A stretch of DNA of 64,000 bases from Burkholderia lata (GTDB lineage Bacteria > Pseudomonadota > Gammaproteobacteria > Burkholderiales > Burkholderiaceae): the NCBI RefSeq assembly GCF_000012945.1, contig NC_007510.1:3286001-3350000 (forward strand), written 5' to 3'. Positions within the stretch are counted from its first letter, which is position 1, and each line of letters begins with the position of its first letter. The notes under the pieces are model-generated. The model was not told where the DNA came from. It saw only the letters and a list, made by a program, of their open reading frames with translations, and did no database searches. Of the stretch, positions 27,016-36,766 are shown one piece after another. The position numbers and the translations under genes were made by a program.

Positions 27016-27831
27016 TCAGAACGACGCGACCATCGAGCCCTTGAACTGCTTCTTGATGAATTCCTTCACTTCCGGCGACTGGTACGCCTTGACCAGCTTC
27101 TTCACCCACGGCTGGTCCTTGTCCTTCGCGCGCACGGCGATCAGGTTCGCGTACGGGCTCGTCAGCGATTCGAGCGCGATCGCGTCCTTGGTCGGCTGCA
27201 GGTTCGCGGCGAGCGCGTAGTTCGTGTTGACCACGGCTGCGTCGACGTCCGACAGCACACGCGGCAGTTGCGCGGCGTCGAGTTCGGAGATCTTCAGCTT
27301 CTTCGGGTTGTCGGCGATGTCGAGCACCGTCGCGTTGTTGCCGCCCGTGCCGGCGCCCGCCTTCAGCTTGATCAGGCCTTGCGTCTGCAGCAGCAGCAGC
27401 GCGCGGTTCTCGTTCGACGGATCGTTCGGCACCGCGAGCTTCGCGCCTTGCGGCAGGTCCTTCAGCGCCTTGAACTTCTTCGAGTACACGCCCATCGGCG
27501 AGATGTAGGTCAGGCCCGCGCTGACGATCTTGTAGCCGCGCTGCTTCACCTGGCTGTCGAGGTAGGGCTGGTGCTGGAAGCTGTTCGCGTCGAGGTCGCC
27601 CGAGTCGAGCGCCGCGTTCGGCTGCACGTAGTCGTTGAACTCGATGACCTTCACGGTCAGGCCTTCCTTCTCCTTCGCGACCTTCTGCACGAGCTGCCAC
27701 ACTTCCGAATCCGGGCCGGCAACGGTACCGACCTTGATCACCTTGTCTTCGGCGTGCGCGCCTGCCGACAGCGTCAGTGCTGCACCGGTGGCCAGCACGG
27801 AAAATACCTTCAGGAGACTGCGACGCTTCAT
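27016..27831 (-). CDS. MetQ/NlpA-family substrate-binding protein
   Basis: A 271-residue periplasmic binding protein. A signal peptide (MKRRSLLKVFSVLATGAALT, cleavage near AHA) precedes the NlpA domain with KVGTVAGPDSEVWQ, the NDYVQPNAALDSGDLDANSFQHQPYL block and KLAVPNDPSNENRALLLLQ. Family members deliver methionine, usually to a MetN-MetI permease. No metNI is adjacent, so this is an orphan copy. There is no lipobox cysteine after the signal, so it looks like a soluble periplasmic form. The ATG at 27831 begins the signal peptide; the frame is open 30 codons upstream. Confidence 0.9.
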   Translation of the reverse strand: MKRRSLLKVFSVLATGAALTLSAGAHAEDKVIKVGTVAGPDSEVWQLVQKVAKEKEGLTVKVIEFNDYVQPNAALDSGDLDANSFQHQPYLDSQVKQRGYKIVSAGLTYISPMGVYSKKFKALKDLPQGAKLAVPNDPSNENRALLLLQTQGLIKLKAGAGTGGNNATVLDIADNPKKLKISELDAAQLPRVLSDVDAAVVNTNYALAANLQPTKDAIALESLTSPYANLIAVRAKDKDQPWVKKLVKAYQSPEVKEFIKKQFKGSMVASF

Positions 27832-28043
27832 CTGTTTCTCGCTTTCTTGCTTACTGGATGGCTGAAAATGGGGCGCGATACGGGTATGCCCCGACTCGCA
27901 GGAAGGGGCAAATGGTGTCACAGGATCGGCGGGAAGTGAAATACATCCCGCTCATATGGGTATGCACCGCAGCGGTGCTGGCGGCGCCTTCGCGGTTCGG
28001 CCGTTAGTTGCGTTTGCGCGAATCGCGCATCAGCCCGCATGCG

Positions 28044-29648
28044 TCACGCCACCGCTGCCCGGTCGGCCGCCCTCGTATCGAATACAGGCTCGCCCACCTG
28101 CCCGCCGACCCGGAACGCGCCGACCGCATCGCGCAGCCGCGCGGCCTGTTCCTGCAGCGACGCGGCAGCCGCGGCAGCCTCCTCGACGAGCGCCGCGTTC
28201 TGCTGCGTCACCTGGTCCATCTGCGTGACCGCGCGCCCGACCTGCGTGATGCCGCTCGCCTGCTCCTCGGATGCCGCCGCGATCTCGCCCATGATGTCGG
28301 TCACGCGTGCGACGGCCTGCAGGATCTCGCCCATCGTCGTGCCGGCCTGGCCGACCAGCGTCGACCCGTTGCGCACGCGCTCGACCGAATCGACGATCAG
28401 CTCGCGGATCTCCTTCGATGCCGTCGCGCTGCGCTGCGCGAGCGAGCGCACTTCGCCCGCGACCACCGCGAAGCCGCGGCCCTGCTCGCCGGCACGTGCG
28501 GCTTCGACCGCCGCGTTCAGCGCGAGGATGTTGGTCTGGAATGCGATGCCTTCGATCACGCCGATGATGTCGGCGATCTTGCGCGAACTGTCGTCGATCT
28601 CGCCCATCGTGCCGATCACGCGGTTCACGACGTCGCTCCCGGTGCGCGCGATCTCCGATGCGCTGTTCGCCAGCCCGCTCGCCTGCCGCGCGTTGTCGGC
28701 GTTCTGTTTCACCGTCGCGGTCAGCTGCTCCATGCTCGCGGCGGTTTCCTCCAGCGAAGCGGCCTGCTCCTCGGTGCGCTGCGACAGGTCGTCGTTGCCG
28801 GCCGAGATCTGGCGGCTCGCCGACGCGATCGATCCGGCCGACTGGCGAATCCCGCCGATCGTCGCCTGCAGCCGTGCCTGCATGTCGTGCATCGCGGCCA
28901 TCATGCTCGTGCGATCGCCTGCGCGCACCGGCACCGGCTGCGTCAGGTCGCCCTGCGCGATGCGCGTCGCGAGCGCGGCCGCTTCGTCGGGCTCGCCGCC
29001 GAGGCTGCTGCGCACGTTGCGGATGATCACCAGCATCGCCGCGCTGATCACGAAGCCGATCACGAACACGACCGCGAGGTGGCCGAGCAGCGTCCGGTAA
29101 TAGATGGTGTCGATGTCCTTCAGGAAGACGCCGCTCGAGATGTTCCAGTCCCACGGCGTAAAGCGCGTGACGTAGCTGATCTTCGGCACGGCGGTCTCGC
29201 TGTGCGGCAGGCGCCCGCGATACTCGGCGAAGCCGCTGCCGGTTTCCTTCGCGGCGTTCAGGATCGTGACGAACAGCGGCTTGCCGTCCGGGTCGAGATA
29301 GTCGCCGACCTGCGTGCCGACCAGCTTCGGCAGCGTCGGATGCATCAGCACGACCGGCTTCGAGTCCATCACGAACACGTAGCCCGAATCGCCGTAGCGC
29401 ATCGCGGCCAGGCTCGCGAGCGCGTCGCGCTTCGCGTCGGCCTCGGGCAGCGTGCCGTTCTGCGCGAGCGCGTGATACGCCTTCACGATGCCGGCCGCCG
29501 AATCGACGAGATTCGCGATGCCGGCCTTGCGTTCGGCGAGCATCGTCGCGCGCGTCTCGTACGCGCTCCATGCGCCGACGCCCAGGAGACCGATCCATAC
29601 CAGCGCAAGCGCGAGCCACAGCTTGCGGTTCAAACTCATTCTGCTCAT
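28044..29648 (-). CDS. Methyl-accepting chemotaxis protein with single Cache domain
   Basis: A 534-residue receptor. It has a membrane helix (about 10-30), a periplasmic sCache-type sensor (about 35-185, with [20 protein letters not shown]), a second helix (about 190-212), HAMP (to about 260) and a long cytoplasmic signalling coiled coil. The hairpin tip [20 protein letters not shown] is the near-invariant MCP signature. No CheR/CheB-binding pentapeptide is visible at the C-terminus. The ATG at 29648 has AAAGG 8 bases upstream. It is not next to other chemotaxis genes. The ligand is unknown; the [11 protein letters not shown] sCache often binds small organic acids. Confidence 0.93.
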   Translation of the reverse strand: MSRMSLNRKLWLALALVWIGLLGVGAWSAYETRATMLAERKAGIANLVDSAAGIVKAYHALAQNGTLPEADAKRDALASLAAMRYGDSGYVFVMDSKPVVLMHPTLPKLVGTQVGDYLDPDGKPLFVTILNAAKETGSGFAEYRGRLPHSETAVPKISYVTRFTPWDWNISSGVFLKDIDTIYYRTLLGHLAVVFVIGFVISAAMLVIIRNVRSSLGGEPDEAAALATRIAQGDLTQPVPVRAGDRTSMMAAMHDMQARLQATIGGIRQSAGSIASASRQISAGNDDLSQRTEEQAASLEETAASMEQLTATVKQNADNARQASGLANSASEIARTGSDVVNRVIGTMGEIDDSSRKIADIIGVIEGIAFQTNILALNAAVEAARAGEQGRGFAVVAGEVRSLAQRSATASKEIRELIVDSVERVRNGSTLVGQAGTTMGEILQAVARVTDIMGEIAAASEEQASGITQVGRAVTQMDQVTQQNAALVEEAAAAAASLQEQAARLRDAVGAFRVGGQVGEPVFDTRAADRAAVA

Positions 29649-29897
29649 CTGCGTGCCTTTGTCGATGTCGATGCGCACGCTGCGCGCGAACGGCCTGCCG
29701 CGCGCAAACGCTTGCCCATTTATTTACGGCATCGAGGCTTACAACTTGAATACGAGCGGGCACCGCGAACCGGCGCTCGACATGCCGACTGCGCACCGCC
29801 CCGCACCGCGCCTGCCGGCGCGACAGCCCGCATCCGCTGTGCTAAAAAGACCGGCTAGCCGGCACACGAAGAGCCGGCACCATTCCGGGGGCCACCC

Positions 29898-30188
29898 ATG
29901 TACATCATCGACATTCATTACACCGCATCGCTCGAGCGCATCGACGACGCGCTCGAACGCCATCGCGCATTTCTGCAGCCGCAGTTCGACAAGGGCATCT
30001 TCATCGCAGCGGGGCCGAAGGTGCCGCGCGAAGGCGGCGTGATCCTCGCGGCCCGCATCGACCGCGACGAGCTGGACGCGATCCTGAAGACCGATCCGTT
30101 CGTCATCGAGGGGCTCGCCACGTATCGCGTGACGGAATTCCGGATCACGCGTGCCGCATCCGGCTTCAACGTACCCGCGCTGCCGTAA
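29898..30188 (+). CDS. YciI-family protein
   Basis: A 96-residue protein with the YciI ferredoxin-like fold: MYIIDIHYTASLERIDDALERH, then GIFIAAGPKVPREGGVILA and DPFVIEGLATYRVTEF. The conserved His and Asp of the family (HRAFL, and the Asp of TDPF) are present. YciI proteins are small, possibly catalytic, and mostly uncharacterised. GGGGG-type bases precede the ATG. It is convergent with the cox cluster and followed by an 11-base tandem repeat. Confidence 0.88.
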   Translation: MYIIDIHYTASLERIDDALERHRAFLQPQFDKGIFIAAGPKVPREGGVILAARIDRDELDAILKTDPFVIEGLATYRVTEFRITRAASGFNVPALP

Positions 30189-30196
30189 CGCGACGC

Positions 30197-30237
30197 CTGC
30201 GCGACATCTGCGCGACATCTGCGCGACATCTGCGCGA
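30197..30237. repeat. 11-base tandem repeat
   Basis: CTGCGCGACAT repeated three times in perfect phase (30197-30207, 30208-30218, 30219-30229), plus a partial fourth copy. It lies 9 bases after the YciI stop and looks like a small variable-number repeat. Confidence 0.85.
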
Positions 30238-30359
30238 GGCGCGCGCAGGCCGACACGCCGCCTGACGGGCGGCGCATGCCAACAACGAAGAGAGCGGGAA
30301 AGCGTGACGGCGCGTGGCGGCCGTCACGTGATCGCCGGGCGGGCGCCCGGCGGCTGCGG

Positions 30360-30986
30360 TCAGTCGACCAGCAGCTTCAGGTCGTGGACCCACGGGCCGG
30401 GGCCCTGGCCGTCGCGCACGAACAGGCGCAGCTTGCCGTCGCGGTCGAACACGTAGCTCGCGGCCGTGTGATCCATCGTGTAGCTGCCGGGCGTCTTGCC
30501 GGGCACCTTCGCGTAGTACACGCGGAAATCCTTCGTGACCTTCTTCAGTGCCGCTTCGTCGGCCGGCCGCAGGCCGATGAACGACGGATCGAACGCGGGC
30601 ACGTACTGGCCGAGCAGCGCCGGCGTATCACGCTCCGGGTCGACAGTGACGAACAGCACCTGCACGCGCTTCGCGGCATCGGGCCCGAGCTGCTTCAGCG
30701 CTTCGGACAGCTCGGCCATCGTCGTCGGGCACACGTCCGGGCAGTGCGTATAGCCGAAGAACATCACGACGGCACGGCCCTTGAAGTCGGCGAGCGTGTG
30801 CACCTTGCCGGCCGTATCGGGCAGCGAGAAGTCGCTGCCGAACTGCGTGTTGCCGGTGATGTCGAGATTCTGGAATTTCGGCGCGTTGTCGCATCCGGCG
30901 AGCAGCAGTGCTGCCGTGAATGCGCATGCGAGCATCCAGCCTTGGCGCGCGCGGCGCCCGAACCGTGAGTGGAGCATTGCGTTCAA
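30360..30986 (-). CDS. SCO1/SenC-family copper chaperone for cytochrome c oxidase
   Basis: A 208-residue lipoprotein-like thioredoxin-fold protein. The membrane segment ends in a lipobox (LLLAGC). The copper motif is CPDVC within FFGYTHCPDVCPTTMAEL, and the third ligand His is in YTMDHTAASYVF. SCO proteins deliver or reduce copper for the CuA centre of subunit II. It ends the cox cluster, 9 bases after ctaB. The exact N-terminus (ATG 30986 or the ATG three codons later) is open. Confidence 0.92.
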   Translation of the reverse strand: MNAMLHSRFGRRARQGWMLACAFTAALLLAGCDNAPKFQNLDITGNTQFGSDFSLPDTAGKVHTLADFKGRAVVMFFGYTHCPDVCPTTMAELSEALKQLGPDAAKRVQVLFVTVDPERDTPALLGQYVPAFDPSFIGLRPADEAALKKVTKDFRVYYAKVPGKTPGSYTMDHTAASYVFDRDGKLRLFVRDGQGPGPWVHDLKLLVD

Positions 30987-30995
30987 ACCGTGCGG

Positions 30996-31898
30996 TTACA
31001 CGCCGAGCAGCGGGCGTGCATAGTGATCGACGAGCAGCGCGGCGAACAGCAGCGACAGGTAGACGATCGAGTAGCGGAAGGCCTTGCGGGCGAGTTCGTC
31101 CGAATAGTCGCGATGGATCTTCCACGCATACGCGAGGAACACCGCGCCGAGCAGCACCGCGCTCGTCAGGTAGACGGCCCCGCTCATCCCGGAGATGAAC
31201 GGCATCAGCGTGACCGCGAACAGGATCACCGTGTACAGCAGGATGTGCAGCCGCGTGAACTTCTCGCCGTGCGTGACGGGCAGCATCGGCAGCCCCGCGT
31301 TCTCGTAATCCTTGCGGCGATAGAGCGCGAGCACCCAGAAATGCGGCGGCGTCCACACGAAAATGATCAGCACGAGGATCCACGCGTCGCCCGGCACCGC
31401 GCCGGTGACCGCGGCCCAGCCGAGCGCCGGCGGCATCGCACCCGATGCGCCGCCGATCACGATGTTCTGCGGCGTCATCGGCTTGAGCAGCAGCGTGTAG
31501 ATCACCGCATAGCCGACGAAGGTGGCGATCGTCAGCCACATCGTCAGCGGGTTCGTGAACGTATAGAGCGTCCATGCGCCGACGCTGCCGAGCACGGCCG
31601 AGAAGATCAGGATCTGCGGGGTCGTGATCTCGCCGCGCGCAGACGGGCGCCACGCGGTGCGACGCATCATCGCGTCGATCTTCTGTTCGACGAGGCAGTT
31701 GATCGCGAACGCGGCGCCGGCCAGCAGCCAGATGCCGACCGTACCGCCGATCAGCACGTGCCACGGCACCATGCCCGGCGTCGCGAGGAACATGCCGATC
31801 ACCGCGCAGAACACCGCGAGCTGCGTGACACGCGGCTTCGTCAGCGCCATGTATTGCGAAAACCGGCTACCGGGCGATTGGGAGAGGGTGCTTTGCAT
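30996..31898 (-). CDS. ctaB: Protoheme IX farnesyltransferase
   Basis: A 300-residue UbiA-type prenyltransferase with about nine membrane helices that converts haem B to haem [18 protein letters not shown] opens the domain and [15 protein letters not shown] carries the metal-binding Asp motif; [16 protein letters not shown] is the second conserved loop. The frame is open far upstream, inside ctaA; the ATG at 31898 opens the conserved part and lies 8 bases after the ctaA stop. Confidence 0.95.
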   Translation of the reverse strand: MQSTLSQSPGSRFSQYMALTKPRVTQLAVFCAVIGMFLATPGMVPWHVLIGGTVGIWLLAGAAFAINCLVEQKIDAMMRRTAWRPSARGEITTPQILIFSAVLGSVGAWTLYTFTNPLTMWLTIATFVGYAVIYTLLLKPMTPQNIVIGGASGAMPPALGWAAVTGAVPGDAWILVLIIFVWTPPHFWVLALYRRKDYENAGLPMLPVTHGEKFTRLHILLYTVILFAVTLMPFISGMSGAVYLTSAVLLGAVFLAYAWKIHRDYSDELARKAFRYSIVYLSLLFAALLVDHYARPLLGV

Positions 31899-31906
31899 GG
31901 GGGCGG

Positions 31907-33019
31907 TCACGCCGGGGCGACGTCGCGCGCAGGCTGCGCGACACGGCCGGGGCGGCTTGAAAGGATGCGAAAGTTTAACATGACGACGAGCAGCAGCAGG
32001 ATCGCGGCCCCGCCGTTGTGCGCGACGGCGACCGGCAGCGGCCACTGCAGCACGATGTTGGTCAGGCCCGTCACGAACTGCAGCAGGACGACCAGCAGCA
32101 CGCCGTTCGCGGGCCGCCGCAGCGATTCGAAGCGGCGCATTTTCAGCGCGAACGCGACCAGGTACGCGACCACGACGAACGCGAACGTGCGGTGCGTCCA
32201 GTGGATCGCGACCAGCGCGTCCTGCGTGATCGCGTCGCCGTCCTTCGTCATCCCGAGCGCGCGCCACAGGTGGAAGCCGTGCTGGAAGTCCATCGGCGGG
32301 ATCCACTGGCCGTTGCAGGTCGGGAAGTCGGTGCACGCGAGCACCGCATAGTTGGTGCTCACCCAGCCGCCGAGCGCGATCTGCACGACCAGCAGCACGA
32401 GCGCCGCGAGCGCGGCCGCGCGATAGCGGCCGGCTTCGGGGTCATACGACGGCAGCGGCGTCTGCCGCGCCGCAAGCCAGCCGAGCGTGCCGAGCAGCGT
32501 GAGGCCGAGCAGCAGGTGGATCGTGACGATCACCGGTTGCAGCTTCATCGTGACCGTCCACGCGCCGAATGCGCCCTGCACGAGGATCAGCAGCAGCAGG
32601 CTCGTCGGCCACCACGGCGACACGTGCAGCGGGCGGCGGCGCAGCCGCGCGGTCCACGCGATCACGACCTGCGCGATGATCAGCACGCCGATCGCCATCG
32701 CGAAATAGCGGTGGATCATCTCGATCCACGCCTTCGACATGCTGACGGGGCCCGTCGGCATCGCCTGGTGCGCGGCCGTGATCGCGGCGTGCGCGATGAA
32801 CGGCGACGACGTGCCGTAGCAGCCGGGCCAGTCCGGGCAGCCGAGCCCCGAATCGGTCAGCCGCGTGAAGCCGCCGAACATCACGAGGTCGAGCGTCAGG
32901 AAGGTGGTGATCCACACCAGCTTGCGAAACTTGTTGTCGTCGGCCTTCACCCATACGTACGACAGCGGCAGCAGCGCGATGCAGAAGCCGATCAGGCCGA
33001 GTTGCAGTAGATACGACAT
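31907..33019 (-). CDS. ctaA: Haem A synthase (COX15/CtaA)
   Basis: A 370-residue membrane protein with eight predicted helices that oxidises haem O to haem A for the aa3 oxidase. Typical motifs are [22 protein letters not shown], the [12 protein letters not shown] haem-ligand His, the second [11 protein letters not shown] cysteine pair and the late HWTHRTFAF His. It lies just before ctaB and 24 bases after the Sco-like gene. Confidence 0.95.
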   Translation of the reverse strand: MSYLLQLGLIGFCIALLPLSYVWVKADDNKFRKLVWITTFLTLDLVMFGGFTRLTDSGLGCPDWPGCYGTSSPFIAHAAITAAHQAMPTGPVSMSKAWIEMIHRYFAMAIGVLIIAQVVIAWTARLRRRPLHVSPWWPTSLLLLILVQGAFGAWTVTMKLQPVIVTIHLLLGLTLLGTLGWLAARQTPLPSYDPEAGRYRAAALAALVLLVVQIALGGWVSTNYAVLACTDFPTCNGQWIPPMDFQHGFHLWRALGMTKDGDAITQDALVAIHWTHRTFAFVVVAYLVAFALKMRRFESLRRPANGVLLVVLLQFVTGLTNIVLQWPLPVAVAHNGGAAILLLLVVMLNFRILSSRPGRVAQPARDVAPA

Positions 33020-33043
33020 CGGTTCATTGCCTCTCGTGTTGCC

Positions 33044-33670
33044 TTAGCCGATGCTCGACCACTTCAGCAGCTTCGTCACGTCCGCCTTGATCTTGCCGGG
33101 ATTCGGATCCTTCGGGAAACGCATCATCAGGTTGCCGTTCGGATCGACCATGTAGATGTGGTCGCTGTCCTTCGTGCCGGCGTCGGCCGGCAGCCACGCG
33201 GCCACCGCGGCCGGATCGGCGACGAGACGGCGCGTGTCCGGGTACGCGTCCAGCACCTTCTGCGGCATCGCACCCGCATCGCTGCGCAGCCACACCATCG
33301 TGAGCCGGTGCCGCTCGCCCGCCTGCGTGACGCGGATCTGGCGCATGAAATAGAGCTTCTTCGCGCAAGCTTCGTCGCACGCGCTGCTGTCGGTCATCAC
33401 GAACAGCCACACGCCGCGCAGCGACGACAGCGGCACGGTCTTGCCGGTTTCGTCGGTCACCTGCAAATCTGCGGGGATCGGGCGCTGCGGCTCGATCAGC
33501 GTGCCGTAGTTGGTCGAGCCGCCCTTCGGCTTGATCACGTAATAGGTGAAGTACGACGCGATCATCGGTGCGGCGCACACGAGACCCAGCAGCACGAGCA
33601 TCCAGCGGCCGCGCTTGCGGGCCGCGGGCGAGATCGGCGCAGCGGCCGGACCCTGACGGGAAGATTGCAT
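33044..33670 (-). CDS. Sco-like membrane-anchored thioredoxin-fold protein
   Basis: A 208-residue protein with one N-terminal membrane anchor (RWMLVLLGLVCAAPMIASYF) and a periplasmic domain. The SCO-like pair CDEAC lies in FVMTDSSACDEACAKKLYF, and the fold outline (LRGVWLF, HIYMVDPNGNLMMRFP) matches SCO/thioredoxin proteins. It is shorter and more divergent than the SCO gene at 30360, and the usual ligand His is replaced by HIYMVDPNG, in which the His may still serve. Often annotated as a cytochrome c oxidase-associated membrane protein. The start ATG at 33670 follows a TTG two codons upstream. A role in oxidase assembly is inferred from the cluster. Confidence 0.75.
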   Translation of the reverse strand: MQSSRQGPAAAPISPAARKRGRWMLVLLGLVCAAPMIASYFTYYVIKPKGGSTNYGTLIEPQRPIPADLQVTDETGKTVPLSSLRGVWLFVMTDSSACDEACAKKLYFMRQIRVTQAGERHRLTMVWLRSDAGAMPQKVLDAYPDTRRLVADPAAVAAWLPADAGTKDSDHIYMVDPNGNLMMRFPKDPNPGKIKADVTKLLKWSSIG

Positions 33671-33730
33671 GGACAAATCAGACCTCTCGAAACGAACCCG
33701 CGGCGCCGGCGCCGCGTCCTGGCATGGCGC

Positions 33731-34444
33731 TCACGCGCCGGCCGACTTCTTCGCCGCACGCCGCGCGGCGTACAGGCCGAAGCCGAGCGCGGCCGCCGCC
33801 ATCGCCCACCACTGAAACATGTAACCGTAATTGCGCTCGACGCCGGTCGTCGCCGCCGGCCAGTCGCGCACGAGCTTGTCGCCGTCGTCGCTCGTCTGCT
33901 GGATCACGAACGGCTGCAGCGGCAGCCCCGTTTCCTTCGCATACGCGGCGACGTCCAGGTTCTGCCGGATCTTCTGGTGCGCCGCCGACCCGCCTTCACC
34001 GAGCTCGAACGCCCGCGACGCGTCGGCGCGCGCGATGCCCACGATCTCGACGTCGCCCGCGGGCGTCGCGAACGGCTCGATCGCCGTGCGATCGGAAATA
34101 TTGCGCGGCAGCCAGCCGCGGTTCACGAGCACGACGCCGCCGCCCGTGAGTTTAAACGGCATCACGACGTAAAAACCCGGCTGGTCGTTATACGGCCGAT
34201 TGTCGAGGAACACGGCCTGCTCGGGCAGGAAGCGGCCCGTTGCACGCACGCGATGAAACTCGATCGACGCGAGCGGCATCGGCTGCGCACCGACGTCGAC
34301 GGGCACCGCCTGCTCGTAGCGCGCGATGCTCGCCTGCAGCGCTTCCTTCTGGTGCGCGCGGTCGCGCTGCCAGAAACCGAGACGGATCGTGACCGCGACG
34401 ACGACGAGAATCAGCAGCGCAGGCAGCCAGCGTATCTTCATCAT
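33731..34444 (-). CDS. SURF1-family cytochrome c oxidase assembly protein
   Basis: A 237-residue SURF1/Shy1 protein with one membrane helix at each end (KIRWLPALLILVVVAVTIRLG and MFQWWAMAAAALGFGLYAA) and a periplasmic domain. LGFWQRDRAHQKEAL, FLDNRPYNDQPGFYVVMPF and VLVNRGWLPR are family hallmarks. It helps insert haem A into subunit I. The start is ATG 34444 or the next ATG at 34441. It lies 60 bases before the Sco-like gene in the same direction. Confidence 0.92.
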   Translation of the reverse strand: MMKIRWLPALLILVVVAVTIRLGFWQRDRAHQKEALQASIARYEQAVPVDVGAQPMPLASIEFHRVRATGRFLPEQAVFLDNRPYNDQPGFYVVMPFKLTGGGVVLVNRGWLPRNISDRTAIEPFATPAGDVEIVGIARADASRAFELGEGGSAAHQKIRQNLDVAAYAKETGLPLQPFVIQQTSDDGDKLVRDWPAATTGVERNYGYMFQWWAMAAAALGFGLYAARRAAKKSAGA

Positions 34445-34525
34445 GCGGCCCGCCCGGCACATGCCTGAAAGCGAAGTGCGATAATTATCCTCTTCCTTTC
34501 GAATTGCCGTCGTCCGGTTCGTGTC

Positions 34526-34735
34526 ATGCACATACTCGTTCCCATCGCCTTCGTCCTCATCATTGCCAGCATGGGCTCGGCGCTCTACTTCATGATGCAC
34601 GACCGCGGCCACACGAAACGCATGGTCTGGTCGCTCGCCACCCGCGTCGGGCTGTCGGTGTCGCTGTTCCTGCTCATCCTGATCGCGAACTGGATGGGCT
34701 GGATCCATTCGACCGGCCTGCCGATCGGGCGTTGA
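34526..34735 (+). CDS. Small twin-transmembrane protein (DUF2909-like)
   Basis: A 69-residue protein with two membrane helices (ILVPIAFVLIIASMGSALYF and VGLSVSLFLLILIANWMGWI) joined by the basic loop HDRGHTKRM. It is found in proteobacterial cox clusters, oriented opposite to the cluster here. The loop charge predicts that the loop faces the cytoplasm. No function is known; a role with the oxidase is suggested only by position. Confidence 0.82.
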   Translation: MHILVPIAFVLIIASMGSALYFMMHDRGHTKRMVWSLATRVGLSVSLFLLILIANWMGWIHSTGLPIGR

Positions 34736-34867
34736 TCGATTTGCCGCCGCGGCTGCTGTGACATTTCGCCGCACGGCCACGGCACCAAGCAAAAGCGCCG
34801 CCTGACTGAGTCGCGGCGGCGCCCGGGTGGTGAAGACCGGCAGTCACGCTGCCCGGCCAACCCAATG

Positions 34868-34899
34868 AAAACGGCCCGCGCATTGCTGCGCGGGCCGTT
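34868..34899 (-). terminator. Rho-independent terminator of ctaE
   Basis: ACGGCCCGCGCA pairs with TGCGCGGGCCGT around a short loop; the A-run on the left gives a short U-tract for minus-strand transcripts. It lies just after the ctaE stop and separates ctaE from the assembly genes downstream. Confidence 0.78.
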
Positions 34900-34906
34900 G
34901 TTCCAT

Positions 34907-35764
34907 TTACAGCCAGTAGACGACGACGTACAGGCCGAGCCAGACGACGTCGACGAAGTGCCAGTACCACGCGGCGCCTTCGAATGCGAAGTGGTGATCG
35001 GGCTTGAAGTGGCCGCGGATCATCCGCACCAGCACCACCGCGAGCATCGTGCCGCCGAGGAACACGTGGAAACCGTGGAAGCCGGTCAGCAGGAAGAACG
35101 TCGAACCGTACACGCCCGAGTTCAGCGTCAGGTTCAGTTCGTTGTACGCGTGGTAGTACTCGAAGCCCTGCAGGAACAGGAAGCAGATACCGAACGCGAG
35201 CGTCGCGGCCAGCCAGGCGATCGCCTTCTTGCGATGATCGTCACGCAGCGCGTGGTGCGAGATCGTCAGCGTCACGCCCGACGACAGCAGGAATGCGGTG
35301 TTCAGCGTCGGGATCGGCCACGGGCCCATCGTCTTGAAGTGACCGGCGAGCGCGGCGGGGCCTTCGTTCGGCCACACGGCGGAGAAATCCGGCCAGATCA
35401 GCTTGTAGTCGAGACTGCCGAGCTGGTGCAGCGCGATTTCACGTGCATAGAACAGTGCGCCGAAGAACGCGCCGAAGAACATCACTTCCGAGAAGATGAA
35501 CCAGCTCATGCTCCAGCGGTACGACTTGTCGACGTTCTTGCCGTAGTGACCGCCTTCCGATTCGGCGATCGCGTCGCCGAACCAGTGATACAGCGTGAAG
35601 AGCAACCAAAGCAGGCCGAGCAGCGCCGTAAACGGCGCCCAGTCGTGACCGTTGATCCACAGCGCTGTCGATCCGAGCATGACCAGCAGGCCGATGGCCG
35701 CGCTGATCGGATGCTGCGACGGATGCGGCACGAAATAGTACGGGGTCTGGTTTTGACCGCTCAT
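34907..35764 (-). CDS. ctaE: Cytochrome c oxidase subunit III
   Basis: A 285-residue membrane protein with seven helices and the subunit III signature: NQTPYYFVPHPSQHPIS at the start, FIFSEVMFFGAFFGALFY, and the late FHGFHVFLGGTMLAVVL followed by FEGAAWYWHFVDVVWLGLY. It completes the I-II-III core of the aa3 oxidase and stabilises its turnover. It lies 141 bases after the DUF2970 gene and ends at a terminator. Confidence 0.96.
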   Translation of the reverse strand: MSGQNQTPYYFVPHPSQHPISAAIGLLVMLGSTALWINGHDWAPFTALLGLLWLLFTLYHWFGDAIAESEGGHYGKNVDKSYRWSMSWFIFSEVMFFGAFFGALFYAREIALHQLGSLDYKLIWPDFSAVWPNEGPAALAGHFKTMGPWPIPTLNTAFLLSSGVTLTISHHALRDDHRKKAIAWLAATLAFGICFLFLQGFEYYHAYNELNLTLNSGVYGSTFFLLTGFHGFHVFLGGTMLAVVLVRMIRGHFKPDHHFAFEGAAWYWHFVDVVWLGLYVVVYWL

Positions 35765-35905
35765 GCTTGATTCTCCACTTCAGTCCAATTTGTGTACCGG
35801 AAACCGCTCCGGCTTTATTTCTTGCGCGGCGTGACCACCACCGCTCCTTCCTGCACGCGGCGCCGTGACGCCGCGCACTGCATTCTTCCTTCGTGGCCGC
35901 GGGCT

Positions 35906-36106
35906 TCAGCCCACGACGGCACGCACGATCAGGATCAGCACGCCGATGAACACAGCGGCTGCCAGCAACGCGACGATCAGCACGTGCAGCGGATTCAGCT
36001 GCGTCGCGTCGGCCTCCAGGTCGCGCCGCTTGCGCACCCCGAAGAACGACCACAGCACGGCCTTCAGCGCCTGGCCGAACGACCCGCCCCGCTTGGTCTC
36101 CGTCAT
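35906..36106 (-). CDS. DUF2970 small membrane protein
   Basis: A 66-residue protein: a basic amphipathic N-terminus with AVLWSFFGVRKRRDLE and one C-terminal membrane helix (HVLIVALLAAAVFIGVLILIV). This matches DUF2970, regularly found between ctaG and ctaE in betaproteobacteria. Its function is unknown. It lies 16 bases after ctaG. Confidence 0.85.
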   Translation of the reverse strand: MTETKRGGSFGQALKAVLWSFFGVRKRRDLEADATQLNPLHVLIVALLAAAVFIGVLILIVRAVVG

Positions 36107-36122
36107 CGCCCCGCCTCCGTCG

Positions 36123-36731
36123 TCATGCGTCCGGCTTCGCCGCGCCCTGCGCCGCGGTCTTGCCCGGCGCGGGCGCCGGCGTGGCCGGCGTATTCAACTC
36201 GAAGAACGTGTACGACAGCGTGATCGTCTTCACGTCCTTCGGCAATTTCGGATCGATCACGAACACCACCGGCATCTTGCGCGATTCGTTCGCGGCCAGC
36301 GTCTGCTGCGTAAAGCAAAAGCACTCGATCTTCTTGAAGAACTCCGTCGCCTGCTTCGGCGCGTAGCTCGGAATCGCCTGGGCAACGACCGGCCTGCCCT
36401 GCCCGTTCGTCACGTCGTACACGATCGTCGTCAACTCACCCGGATGCACGTCGAGGCTGTTGTGCTCCGGCTTGAAACCAAGCGGGCCGCGCGCATTCGC
36501 ATCGAACTCGACCGACACCGTGCGGCTGGTGTCGACCTGCGAATTCTTCACCTCGCGCTCGCTGACATCGCGCTGCACCAGGTTGTTGATGCCGGTGATC
36601 TGGCAGATCGCCCGATACATCGGGATCAGCGCGAAGCCGAAACCGAACATCAGCCCGGCCACGACGAAGAGCTTCACCAGCATCGAACGATTGAACGCGC
36701 GATCGACGGCGCCCTCTTCCGGCTTCGACAT
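36123..36731 (-). CDS. ctaG: Cytochrome c oxidase assembly protein CtaG/Cox11
   Basis: A 202-residue copper chaperone for the CuB site of subunit I. One membrane helix (FVVAGLMFGFGFALIPMYRAIC) is followed by a periplasmic immunoglobulin-like domain with the copper motif ECFCFTQQTL. The C-terminal tail is Pro/Ala rich. It lies between the 46-residue assembly protein (35 bases) and DUF2970. Confidence 0.95.
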   Translation of the reverse strand: MSKPEEGAVDRAFNRSMLVKLFVVAGLMFGFGFALIPMYRAICQITGINNLVQRDVSEREVKNSQVDTSRTVSVEFDANARGPLGFKPEHNSLDVHPGELTTIVYDVTNGQGRPVVAQAIPSYAPKQATEFFKKIECFCFTQQTLAANESRKMPVVFVIDPKLPKDVKTITLSYTFFELNTPATPAPAPGKTAAQGAAKPDA

Positions 36732-36766
36732 ACGACAACTTCCTCGCTACTGCGTCTGTTGCTGCA

